Assembly (NCBI GenBank): GCA_002238665.1
Contig: MPMU01000022.1
Span: 1-32,191 of the forward strand
Reading direction: 5' to 3'
Source: Gammaproteobacteria bacterium bin55
GTDB taxonomy: Bacteria > Pseudomonadota > Gammaproteobacteria > Pseudomonadales > Azotimanducaceae
DNA: 32,191 nt
Shown here: positions 10,159-18,951 of the stretch, piece by piece
How the letters are laid out: each line of letters starts with the position of its first letter
Numbering within the stretch: position 1 is the stretch's first letter
Made by a program: the position numbers and the translations under genes
Notes under the pieces: model-generated
What the model was told of the DNA's origin: nothing
Database searches by the model: none
The model's input: the letters and a program-made list of their open reading frames with translations, nothing else

Positions 10159-10677
10159 GTGATCCACATGCATAGAACTGAGCGAGGTTTCACTCTGCTG
10201 GAATTACTCGTCGTTCTGTTTATTCTGGCGGTCATTTCAAGTGTCGTTGTACTCTCGTTTTCCGATGTCGGGCGGGATCGCACTTTACAAGCGACCGTAG
10301 AACGTCTCTCTCTGGTCATTGAACTTGCGAGAACCGAGGTAACGACGCGCAATGAGACTTGGGTTTTTTACGTGGGTCGCGATTTCTACCTATTTCGCAA
10401 ACAGGATGCTAGCAATCAGTGGCAAACCATTAGTACCCGACCATTCCAACCTGTTTATTTAGACGATGAAGTTGAATTCATCACCCATCAAGATCAGGAA
10501 ATTGAGGCAGATGACAAATCTAATTTAGGTGAGACACCCTTGCTCGTGTTGTATCCAAATGGTGAAATCAGCCCGTTTCAGCTGGATATTCAGTTAACAC
10601 GCTCAGAAAGAAAGCTGAGTATAGTCAGCGACGGATTTCAACGAGTTGGATTGGTCGAAAACGCGCGACAATCATGA
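10159..10677 (+). CDS. gspH: Type II secretion pseudopilin GspH
   Basis: RGFTLLELLVVLFILAVISSVVVLS prepilin motif; position between gspG and gspI. Confidence 0.88.
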   Translation: MIHMHRTERGFTLLELLVVLFILAVISSVVVLSFSDVGRDRTLQATVERLSLVIELARTEVTTRNETWVFYVGRDFYLFRKQDASNQWQTISTRPFQPVYLDDEVEFITHQDQEIEADDKSNLGETPLLVLYPNGEISPFQLDIQLTRSERKLSIVSDGFQRVGLVENARQS

Positions 10678-11075
10678 AAGTTCCACATTCACAGAAAGGC
10701 TTCACTCTAATTGAGTTAATGGTGGCGATAGCTATTTTGGCGATCGTCGGTACCGCGATTTTCTATTCGAACTCACAAGTCATCCAACAACAGATTTACC
10801 TAGAGGAAAAGACCGTCGCACAGTGGATACTTCAGAATCAGCTTGCACTGATCAGGGTGGAAAAGCGAGTTAATAGAGAAAATCCACGACCTATTTCTAG
10901 GATGCGTCGTGAAGTTCGGTACGGAAACCGAATCTACGAGGTAACGGTGCAGCAATCAGACGCTTCTGTTTTGGTTGGGAGTGCTCAAGCCATTCGTATC
11001 GAAGTTCGGCGAAAAATTGACGGCGACTTAATGCAACCACTTTTGACACTTGATACATTCGTTGCACTAGAGTAA
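10674..11075 (+). CDS. gspI: Type II secretion pseudopilin GspI
   Basis: KGFTLIELMVAIAILAIVGTA; WILQNQLALIR; position; ATGA overlap with gspH. Confidence 0.88.
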   Translation: MKVPHSQKGFTLIELMVAIAILAIVGTAIFYSNSQVIQQQIYLEEKTVAQWILQNQLALIRVEKRVNRENPRPISRMRREVRYGNRIYEVTVQQSDASVLVGSAQAIRIEVRRKIDGDLMQPLLTLDTFVALE

Positions 11076-11716
11076 TGAGAGACAAAGGATTTACACTACT
11101 TGAGCTCGTGATAGCACTTGGGGTATTTGCGGTCATAGGACTGATTTCCGCTCAGTTACTGACCCATTCCATCAACGTCACAGAAACTATTCTTGATCGA
11201 AGCGGACGGCTGATTGAGGTACAAAGAGCACTGCAGACCATACAGAGGGATCTAAGCCAACATCGAGGTACTTCTATTCGTAATCAATTTGGCGATCGAG
11301 AAGAGTCTATTGAACTGCGATCTTCGGTCGAATTGGAATTCACGAGAGCGGGATGGAGTAATCCCCTGGGACGAAAGCGCTCAAATCTCCAGCGAGTCGC
11401 TTATTTATTGGAAGAGGGCCGACTGATTCGCCGGTTTTGGCACGTGCTGAATCGACCTAATGAGTTAGAGCACCAGGATCAAGTCCTACTGACGAGTGTG
11501 ACATCGGTGAGATTTAACGTTATTACAGAGGACGGTCAGCGACAAATTCAATGGCCACCAAGGGCTGGTGGGGATATCCTGGACGCCCAATCGGTCATAG
11601 CTGTTTCGTTCGTCGGGAAAGTTGATGGATACGATGAATTCAACATGCTGGTAAATATTCCTGAAGAACCTCACTATATTCCAGCTCACCGAGGGGACGA
11701 ACGCAGTGAAACATGA
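11075..11716 (+). CDS. gspJ: Type II secretion pseudopilin GspJ
   Basis: KGFTLLELVIALGVFAVIGLISAQLL; QRALQTIQRDLSQ; TAATG junction with gspI. Confidence 0.9.
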   Translation: MRDKGFTLLELVIALGVFAVIGLISAQLLTHSINVTETILDRSGRLIEVQRALQTIQRDLSQHRGTSIRNQFGDREESIELRSSVELEFTRAGWSNPLGRKRSNLQRVAYLLEEGRLIRRFWHVLNRPNELEHQDQVLLTSVTSVRFNVITEDGQRQIQWPPRAGGDILDAQSVIAVSFVGKVDGYDEFNMLVNIPEEPHYIPAHRGDERSET

Positions 11717-12635
11717 GCGCGGAGTCGCCCTTGTTAGTGTGCTCCTGATAGTCGTTTTAGCTAGTGCTCTGGCCTACCATCTCATTTCTAGGCAGGACAT
11801 CGCGATCGCAAGCACTAGAGCGGTATTAGAGTATTCTCAAGCGAAGGAATATGCACTCGCTGCCGAGGAAGTTGCCCGTTCAGTCTTACATCAGAATAAA
11901 GCTTCATCGACATACGACCACCTCGATGAGGATTGGCGTTTTACGATAGTTCCCTTTGAAATACCGAATGGACAGGTTTATTTGCGCATTGAAGATTTAA
12001 ACACCAAAGTCAATCTAAATGCTCTTTCTGGTCAGAACTATGGTGAGATCAGCCAATTTTTCGTGAAAATTTGTGATGAGGTGGCAGTCGACTCGAGGCT
12101 AGTTCCAATTTGGAAGGACTGGATTGACGCCGACCAAGTTACAACACCTGGGGGTATGGAGGATTATGAATGGCTGGGCTTTGAACCACCCATGCGGACC
12201 TTGGATTCATTGGGAGCACATCTGTCAGAACTCAACATGCTCGTGTCACTTAGCTCAGATCAGCAACATCAGATGACAGAGTATGTAGTGATTTTGCCCA
12301 CCAATGAAATGAAACTGAATGTCAACACCACGCCAGCGATTGTTATGCAGATTTTTGATCCTTTACTAAGGACGGTTGACCAGATGGAACGCTCATTTGA
12401 ATCGGTGGAGGAAGCTATATCTACGTTGCCATCGCTTGCCGACATATCCGAATATCTGTCTGTTTCAAGTAGCTTTTTTGAAGTACAGGTCGTTGTTCAT
12501 TACAACGATACTCGCGTTGATTTAACGAGCCGAGTACTTATTGACAATGATTTATCAGGAGGACGATTGAATGTGCAAACTTACTCTCGAGACTATAGCC
12601 GAAGACATTTCGTTGAGGAACTAGCAGGCAGCTAG
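11706..12635 (+). CDS. gspK: Type II secretion minor pseudopilin GspK
   Basis: N-terminus RGVALVSVLLIVVLASALA; RIEDLNTKVNLNAL; WKDWIDADQVTTPGGMEDYEW; KLNVNTTPAIVMQ. Confidence 0.93.
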   Translation: MKHERGVALVSVLLIVVLASALAYHLISRQDIAIASTRAVLEYSQAKEYALAAEEVARSVLHQNKASSTYDHLDEDWRFTIVPFEIPNGQVYLRIEDLNTKVNLNALSGQNYGEISQFFVKICDEVAVDSRLVPIWKDWIDADQVTTPGGMEDYEWLGFEPPMRTLDSLGAHLSELNMLVSLSSDQQHQMTEYVVILPTNEMKLNVNTTPAIVMQIFDPLLRTVDQMERSFESVEEAISTLPSLADISEYLSVSSSFFEVQVVVHYNDTRVDLTSRVLIDNDLSGGRLNVQTYSRDYSRRHFVEELAGS

Positions 12636-12677
12636 ATTTTGGTAGATGAACAAAACACATCCAGGAAAGTTTGATCC

Positions 12678-13913
12678 TTGAGTTTCCTCTTTGTAATAAC
12701 TCCTACGGCCCTTGAGCTAAGCAATCATCGAGAGGCGAAGTGTGATTGGTTGCTATGCGACGATGACAGATCAATCATTGAGAAGGGTGCGTGTACGTTA
12801 GAGGGATTGCCTGATGCCCTCAACTCACGAGAATTCAAGACGGATGACATTCGCATAGTAGGGGTGATACCTGACGAGCATGTGTTATTTACCCGTTTAA
12901 ACATCCCTGCGAGATCAACGGCTCGAATAAGACAAGCAGCACCCTTTGCCATTGAACCTTTTTTAACGACTGATCTGTCGGATATGCACATTGCCGTTGG
13001 AGATCACAAGTCTCTGGATGGCGTAGCGACCGTGGCTATAAACAAGGAGGTAATGGATTCCTATAAGGAATTGCACTCTATAGAAGGATTTTCTCTATTC
13101 GGAATAACTACCTTAAGCCTTTTAACCTACGAAGAGGGTAGTGCCATAAGGGGATGGTTAATTGGCGATAGGTTTACTCTCGTCACCAAGGATCAAATGG
13201 CGGTAGTGGACGCATCGACGGCAGTTAGCTCAATCGAGTACTTGACCCGGTCCTCGGATGAAGATGAATATGTGAACTTTCAACTCTTTGTGCAAAACCA
13301 AGATGACGAGGTCGTCAGCAAGATCAATGTCATACCTTCCGTGACTACGACTGTTGAGCATTGTGACTTGGCGCAGTATGTCCTAGATTATTTCGATGAG
13401 AAGTCGTCGCTGAATCTACTCCAAGGAGAATTTGAGACGAAGGCGAGTCTATCGAATCTTGGTAGGAAGTGGATGAACGCATACGTTGCGACATTCATTG
13501 TTGGCCTCTTCTGCGCGTTAGTTTTTGCCACTGAAGGGTTTTGGGCACAGAGTAAAGCAAAGGATTTACTCGAAAGTAGCATCGACCTTTTTGAAGAGAG
13601 GTTTGGTTCTTATAACGGATTGGACAATCCTGCATATCTGTTACAGAAAAGTGCCCCTGGTAGCATCGGTTCAGACAATCTCTTCGGGGACTTCTTGACG
13701 TTGCTGTCTCGCAATTTTCGCGATATTGAGATGATCGAATTGCGATATGTAGATGCGACAAAAAATCTGGTGGTCGAGATCAAATCAAGAGATTTTGCCA
13801 AGCAGGAGAGACTCAGAGATGCTCTGATCGGGGAAGGACTCAGTGTTGAGTTTTCTACCGTAGAGCAACGAGACGGCATGTACCACACTTCAGTACAGAT
13901 TCGTCGACCATGA
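12678..13913 (+). CDS. gspL: Type II secretion protein GspL
   Basis: Actin-like cytoplasmic domain (RIRQAAPFAIEPFLTTDLSDMHIAVG) followed by a single TM and periplasmic domain; position between gspK and gspM; TTG start. Confidence 0.88.
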   Translation: MSFLFVITPTALELSNHREAKCDWLLCDDDRSIIEKGACTLEGLPDALNSREFKTDDIRIVGVIPDEHVLFTRLNIPARSTARIRQAAPFAIEPFLTTDLSDMHIAVGDHKSLDGVATVAINKEVMDSYKELHSIEGFSLFGITTLSLLTYEEGSAIRGWLIGDRFTLVTKDQMAVVDASTAVSSIEYLTRSSDEDEYVNFQLFVQNQDDEVVSKINVIPSVTTTVEHCDLAQYVLDYFDEKSSLNLLQGEFETKASLSNLGRKWMNAYVATFIVGLFCALVFATEGFWAQSKAKDLLESSIDLFEERFGSYNGLDNPAYLLQKSAPGSIGSDNLFGDFLTLLSRNFRDIEMIELRYVDATKNLVVEIKSRDFAKQERLRDALIGEGLSVEFSTVEQRDGMYHTSVQIRRP

Positions 13914-14395
13914 TTAGTTTGGATAAGACTAGCGATGTAGCGAAAACCTGGCTACGACAGAGGTCCAAAAGGGAACGAGCGTTTGTTGCTCTAGGGGGTA
14001 TCGTTCTCAGTGCGGTTGTGTTGTTCTATGGTCTGGTTCAGCCTGCGTATACCTATCGAGCGGAGCAAATAGCACAGCATGCGTACCACTCGGCAGGATT
14101 CAGTTGGTTACGGACCGCCATGGCACAGGGTTTGTCTCCGGGTGCAGAAGCACCTTCCACAACCAGTCCAAATTTGATTCGGACGTTGACGCGTACCGCC
14201 AGTTCGTTTCAGATCACTTTATCGCGACAACAACCTAGTAATTCTGGAGTATCAGTGGAAATTCGGGATCACTCATTTGACAAGGTGGTTCGGTGGCTTG
14301 ATTCTCTTGCCGAATCGCACGGAATCAAAGTGTATTCCGCGACTATATCACGCAAGGATTCCGGAATTGTGGATGCTCGCCTATTGCTACAGTAG
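13910..14395 (+). CDS. gspM: Type II secretion protein GspM
   Basis: 161 aa, single N-terminal TM (RAFVALGGIVLSAVVLFYGLVQPAYTYR), ferredoxin-like C-terminus VVRWLDSLAESHGIKV; ATGA overlap with gspL. Confidence 0.85.
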   Translation: MISLDKTSDVAKTWLRQRSKRERAFVALGGIVLSAVVLFYGLVQPAYTYRAEQIAQHAYHSAGFSWLRTAMAQGLSPGAEAPSTTSPNLIRTLTRTASSFQITLSRQQPSNSGVSVEIRDHSFDKVVRWLDSLAESHGIKVYSATISRKDSGIVDARLLLQ

Positions 14396-14444
14396 GTATT
14401 CTCCAGTTTAAGAGGCAGTCGCACAGCAGTACGTGACTCCCAGA

Positions 14445-15920
14445 CTATTTCTTTGCTAACCGATCGACGACGGATTCAAGCGTTTCTTCTGCTTTCGCAC
14501 GCCAAGAATCATTTGTCTCCCACAACGTAGCTTTGGTTAGGTACTCCCTAGCCATGCGATAGTCACCGATCTGTCGGTAGGCATCACCTAGGAAGAGATT
14601 TGTCCGCGCGGACCAAGGTGCTCGTTGATGTGCGACCTTGAGATAATTCAGGCCATCTCCGGCACGTCCAAGTTCGAGGTACACGACACCCAATCCAAAC
14701 GCTGCGTCGACCCGTTTAGGTTGTTGTTGCAGTGCTGTTAGGTAAAACTGAGATGCTAGGGAGAAATAATCCTCACACCTGTCGTGAAGGTCTAATAGAC
14801 AAGGCCAAGTCAATAGGTCGGCGATGCGTATATTCGCCTCTACATTTTGAGCGTCTAGTTCGATAGCTTGCCTAGCTAGGGAATACGAATATTGATAGTC
14901 ATCGGCATGGGCGCGAGATAGAGTGACTAATAAACCTGGATCGTAGGGTTGAGACTTCTGCGCGCGACCTAGATAATCCTGCGCGAGAAGCGGATTGCTT
15001 TGAACTAGGACTTCGCCCAACAGTACTTGCCGCTCGAATTGATCTAGACAAGAGATGGGATGTTTTCCTTTTATCCAATCTATGTGGATTGGAGTGACTG
15101 ATTCATGAGTCTTGATTTTTGTAAGGTGGTTTCGCAGTAACTTGACTAGTGATTTGCTATCGGTGTGTGTTACTTTCTTCAAGGCGACATCTGCGGGTAA
15201 CCCCTCGCTCATTTCCTTGAGTAAGTGAGGAATTTGTTCTCGAAGAGACTCTCCATTTGAATCTACCCCTCGGAAGAGAAGATGAGTGACAGCCCAAGCT
15301 ACCAGATAGTTTTCGGTAATGTCGTGTCTACTCCAATCAAATGGCGGAGTGCTGTTGAGAATCTTGTCAATGTCCTTTGCATTTCGTCTGATGGTCCTTG
15401 ACAAGCGGCGTGCTGGGACTTTTCCTACAAAGGCAGTATCTCGTCGTATTTGTGCCGTCGAAAGAAACTGTGCAAACCCTTCTTCGTACCAGAGCGGTAC
15501 ATGAATGTTTAATCGGCTACGTGCAAGAAAATGTGCATATTCGTGGAATGCGACTTCCAATGGCTGGATTGAACGCTCTTCGAGTACAAAAGCTAGGAGG
15601 TGTTGGCGCAACGAAGGATGCATGAATCCAATGAATTCCTCCTGCTGAAAAACGTCGAGAAATTCTTTTCGGTTACGGAACGCAACTATTCTTAATCGAT
15701 GACCTTCAATACGTTCACCAGGCATGAATTGATCGGTGACTGCGTTAAAGGCGAGTAGCGAATCAGCTAAACTCTGTAATCGATTTCTTGGTGAATAGCC
15801 ATATAAATCAAACTCAGACGTGGTGATTTTGCACCACCGTTCCATGTCTAGTTCAGCGGACGAATTGAATGCAACAATCAGTAGCCAAATTGATAAGACT
15901 AAGACTGATATTCTTGGCAT
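14445..15920 (-). CDS. Exported metallopeptidase-like (HExxH) protein with C-terminal TPR repeats (peptidase-MA / DUF1570-like)
   Basis: Signal peptide MPRISVLVLSIWLLIVAFNSSA; zinc motif HEYAH with downstream WYEEGFAQFLS; TPR-like repeats from about residue 310 onward. Confidence 0.8.
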   Translation of the reverse strand: MPRISVLVLSIWLLIVAFNSSAELDMERWCKITTSEFDLYGYSPRNRLQSLADSLLAFNAVTDQFMPGERIEGHRLRIVAFRNRKEFLDVFQQEEFIGFMHPSLRQHLLAFVLEERSIQPLEVAFHEYAHFLARSRLNIHVPLWYEEGFAQFLSTAQIRRDTAFVGKVPARRLSRTIRRNAKDIDKILNSTPPFDWSRHDITENYLVAWAVTHLLFRGVDSNGESLREQIPHLLKEMSEGLPADVALKKVTHTDSKSLVKLLRNHLTKIKTHESVTPIHIDWIKGKHPISCLDQFERQVLLGEVLVQSNPLLAQDYLGRAQKSQPYDPGLLVTLSRAHADDYQYSYSLARQAIELDAQNVEANIRIADLLTWPCLLDLHDRCEDYFSLASQFYLTALQQQPKRVDAAFGLGVVYLELGRAGDGLNYLKVAHQRAPWSARTNLFLGDAYRQIGDYRMAREYLTKATLWETNDSWRAKAEETLESVVDRLAKK

Positions 15921-16426
15921 TGCTCGGTATTTTGCTGAGTAGTAGTCATTTAGTAGCCGACGAAGAGCTCATTGATTGGCTACCTGTGGATTGTAGAGCT
16001 CTGAATACCGTAGGTCTACATGATGCGGTAGAAGAGGAAGGAGCGCTAAAAGAAGAATACGAACCTGCATCCTTTTTTCCGTCGGAATTCCGTCTAGAAG
16101 AAAACATGACTTTCTCGGAGCTCTTATCCGAGGAGGATGGCAAGGTATACATATCTATGCAAATCCAGGAAATGAATGCACAGTTTGAGTTTACCTGCAC
16201 AGTTGTTCGGGGTCGATCAGAAGAAGACGGATATGTGTGCACCAACACTCCAGCCCAAGACATTCTGATGATCAATCCGAATAACGGACGATTTACGCGG
16301 GCCGCAGTTGGCGCGTGGACCTTCTTTCACACAAGCGATCTAGAGACCGGCGCGTCTCTACTTGTAGAGCACGGCACATGCATCCATCTGGATGTTGAAA
16401 CTGATCAACCAGATGAAGAGGAATAG
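15869..16426 (+). CDS. Hypothetical exported acidic protein
   Basis: 185 aa ORF with signal peptide KLIRLRLIFLALLGILLSSSHLVA, four Cys in the mature part, C-terminal VEHGTCIHLDVETDQPDEEE; the start codon may instead be downstream (e.g. TTG 15890). Confidence 0.7.
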   Translation: MQQSVAKLIRLRLIFLALLGILLSSSHLVADEELIDWLPVDCRALNTVGLHDAVEEEGALKEEYEPASFFPSEFRLEENMTFSELLSEEDGKVYISMQIQEMNAQFEFTCTVVRGRSEEDGYVCTNTPAQDILMINPNNGRFTRAAVGAWTFFHTSDLETGASLLVEHGTCIHLDVETDQPDEEE

Positions 16427-16439
16427 GTTATTCCTTTTC
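16415..16439. terminator. Hairpin spanning the convergent stop codons (possible bidirectional transcription terminator)
   Basis: GAAGAGGAATA - GGT - TATTCCTTTTC, an 11-position stem with one G-T wobble and a 3-nt loop; includes parts of both stop codons. Confidence 0.5.
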
Positions 16440-16691
16440 TGCCTCTTCGGCCTGCTTAAGAATCGCTTCTAATTCAGGTGCAAGCTCTGTAGACGAGTCT
16501 TCGATCAGCTCTTTCTCGCTGGTCACGTCGATGTATTCAAGCCTTGCGAGCTTTTCTTTGACCGTTAAGACATAAGGTTCAGCAACCTTCGGACTATCTT
16601 TTACGGCAATAGCACTCTTGGATTGTGTGTCTTCAGCAAGCATGAATGGTGCGGCAACAACCGCAACGAAGATTAACAGCTTTTTCACCAT
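16428..16691 (-). CDS. Hypothetical small exported protein
   Basis: 87 aa with signal peptide MVKKLLIFVAVVAAPFMLAED and acidic C-terminus EAILKQAEEAEKE. Confidence 0.65.
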   Translation of the reverse strand: MVKKLLIFVAVVAAPFMLAEDTQSKSAIAVKDSPKVAEPYVLTVKEKLARLEYIDVTSEKELIEDSSTELAPELEAILKQAEEAEKE

Positions 16692-16747
16692 GGCACCTAC
16701 GATTTGCTAGTGGAATAAGTCACTTATTCTACTTCTTGGCTAACGTT

Positions 16748-17656
16748 CTAAACCTCGTTTTCAACCAGCCGGTCCCAAACGACTTGTGCACATCGAGTAT
16801 TTTCCTGTCCAGCGGATGTGGAAACAGAACCATTGAGTATTGGTTCATCTTCGCTGAATCGGTGTACTGTCGCCGAAGTAACCAGTTGATCAATGGTCTT
16901 ACTGACTTTTGAAGGCTCTTTTGAGCTGGTTCCTTGAGTATCTATGACGCCTGTCGAGATTTGGTGTGCAAGACATTCATAGACCATCGAAACACTATCT
17001 GAGGTCACCCAGGCAAACTGAGATCTTGCCATTTCGGATTGAAGAAAGTCAGGTGAAACTTCCTGGCATGGGTGCTTAGAGCAATTTGGATAATCAGGTA
17101 GTGAAGAAAGCGTCGATTCCGGAGTTCGCCGCGAATCACAGAGCTTCCATTGGATACTGGGATTTTTGGACACAATTGTTCCAACTGCGGCGACAACCAC
17201 GGCATGGTCCCACTCGCTGTGTTTGCTCGGTCCGCCTAACAAGATCAATCCGAGATTCGAATCTTTATCCGCAACACTTACCGGGCACAAAGGCCCTTCG
17301 GTGTGGACTACATTACCGAAATTTCCAGTCGAGTCATGGGACGGGATTAGAAGCAAATTGAAGAACCAATTCGGTAGGCTAGGTCGCATGAGCAAAACGG
17401 ACTTACCTCCGAACGCCAATTTGCATCGAAGAATCGGGAGGTGTACATCGTGCCCTGCGCCGACTAGCAGGTGGGGTGGAAGTTTTTTATTAAGACTACG
17501 CAGTGTGTTTCTGCTAAATCGCAGATTTGGTGCGACTTCCTCGACTTGGACTGAATTACAGATCTGATGCAGTCCTTGAAGTAGACCTTCACTCTGTTTT
17601 TCGTGTCCAGCTTTTCCATCCACGAATTTCCAGATGTTTAGCTGTTCGATAGTCAA
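16748..17656 (-). CDS. ELM1/GtrOC1-like family protein (mitochondrial-fission-ELM1-type, putative glycosyltransferase)
   Basis: IWKFVDGKAGHEKQSEGLLQGL, LLVGAGHDVHLPIL, VLLMRPSLPNWFFNLLLIPSHD, LLGGPSKHSEWD, WVTSDSVSMVYECL. Confidence 0.85.
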   Translation of the reverse strand: MTIEQLNIWKFVDGKAGHEKQSEGLLQGLHQICNSVQVEEVAPNLRFSRNTLRSLNKKLPPHLLVGAGHDVHLPILRCKLAFGGKSVLLMRPSLPNWFFNLLLIPSHDSTGNFGNVVHTEGPLCPVSVADKDSNLGLILLGGPSKHSEWDHAVVVAAVGTIVSKNPSIQWKLCDSRRTPESTLSSLPDYPNCSKHPCQEVSPDFLQSEMARSQFAWVTSDSVSMVYECLAHQISTGVIDTQGTSSKEPSKVSKTIDQLVTSATVHRFSEDEPILNGSVSTSAGQENTRCAQVVWDRLVENEV

Positions 17657-17899
17657 TACTGTTCCATACTATATGTTTTAGATCAAATACTTACAGTACT
17701 TATCTAGAGTTGTTAGTCATCCGGGTTGAACCAGATTGACCTGAAATTACTGCCTTGAATTCTAATGACTTGCCACCTCAGTGAAACATTTGAAACAAAT
17801 TTCTTGCCCTTTCGGGTTTGGTCATTCCAAACGGACAGAATGAATCTGGAGGCGTTCTAACTTTTTAGCACATGCTAACGGCTCAGTGCTTATCAGTAC

Positions 17900-18115
17900 T
17901 CAACCCCTATCTATGAGTACCTTGGTTGAATTCTTTGTAAATACATGCTTGGCGATGATGTCGTAGACATGTCCGCAGTTGTCACAGTGGACTACAAAGA
18001 ACCAAGGTGAACCCGATTGACTTTCTTGATCGCTCCTAGTGGATACAAAATGCTCGATTCCTTGAACTCCACATTCTGGGCACTTAGGTTGTGCTGAATT
18101 GCTCTCGTCAATCAT
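17900..18115 (-). CDS. Small zinc-ribbon protein
   Basis: 71 aa with paired CxxC (CPECG ... CDNCGHVYD); TAATG junction with cysE. Confidence 0.7.
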   Translation of the reverse strand: MIDESNSAQPKCPECGVQGIEHFVSTRSDQESQSGSPWFFVVHCDNCGHVYDIIAKHVFTKNSTKVLIDRG

Positions 18116-18951
18116 TATTTTGATTCGGTTCGAGATTGAGCCTGTTCAAGCCTCTGATCCATTTCTAGCGCTGGATTCGGAGCCGACGGGCGACCGACAA
18201 TGACCGCCGGGACTCCCGCCACAGTTACATGGTTGGGAACATCATTGAGTACAACACTACCAGCACCTACTTTAGCACCTTCACCTACCTCAATGTTTCC
18301 GATTATTTTCGCTCCTGCGCCAAGTAGTACGCCTTTTCGAATCTTCGGGTGACGGTCTCCTTGCTCTTTTCCTGTACCACCCAACGTTACAGAGTGAAGT
18401 ATCGACACATCATCCTCAATCACGGCTGTTTCGCCGACGACTATTCCAGTCGCATGATCAAGCATGACGCCATGGCCAATTTCTGCAGCGGGATGAATGT
18501 CGACACCGAGACCAATACTGATCTGACTTTGAAAAAACTGAGCTAAAGTATGGCGTCCTCGTTGCCACAACCAGTGGCTAATCCGATAGGCTTGGATTGC
18601 ATGAAAGCCTTTGAAAAATAGAAAAGGAGTCGTGTAATCCTTGCAAGCAGGATCTCTATCGAATATCGCTTGAATGTCTAGACTGGCGGAGAGCAAAATA
18701 TTTGGGTCGTCCGCAATAGCTTCACTTATGACATCGCGAATCAACATCGTAGGAATCATCGGATTGTCTAGTTTGCTCGCTAATCGAAAACTGACCGCAT
18801 GTCCAAACGAAACATGGTTCAAGATGGTTGCGTAGAAGTAACTCCCAAGAATCGGTTCTTCTTCGACTTTTTTAACAGCCTCTAGGCGCATGCGATCCCA
18901 AACTTCCTGATCGCTGGGAATAGTTTGCGCTACTGGGCTCAAAGATGTCAT
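18115..18951 (-). CDS. cysE: Serine O-acetyltransferase
   Basis: Left-handed beta-helix hexapeptides: DIHPAAEIGHGVMLDHATGIVVGETAVIEDDVSILHSVTLGGTGKEQGDRHPKIRKGVLLGAGAKIIGNIEVGEGAKVGAGSVVLNDVP. Confidence 0.96.
   Translation of the reverse strand: MTSLSPVAQTIPSDQEVWDRMRLEAVKKVEEEPILGSYFYATILNHVSFGHAVSFRLASKLDNPMIPTMLIRDVISEAIADDPNILLSASLDIQAIFDRDPACKDYTTPFLFFKGFHAIQAYRISHWLWQRGRHTLAQFFQSQISIGLGVDIHPAAEIGHGVMLDHATGIVVGETAVIEDDVSILHSVTLGGTGKEQGDRHPKIRKGVLLGAGAKIIGNIEVGEGAKVGAGSVVLNDVPNHVTVAGVPAVIVGRPSAPNPALEMDQRLEQAQSRTESK

Noticed and set aside
17086-17567. Plus-strand ORFs of 91 and 133 aa antisense to the ELM1-like gene
   Set aside because: The minus-strand gene has clear family motifs; the antisense frames have none.
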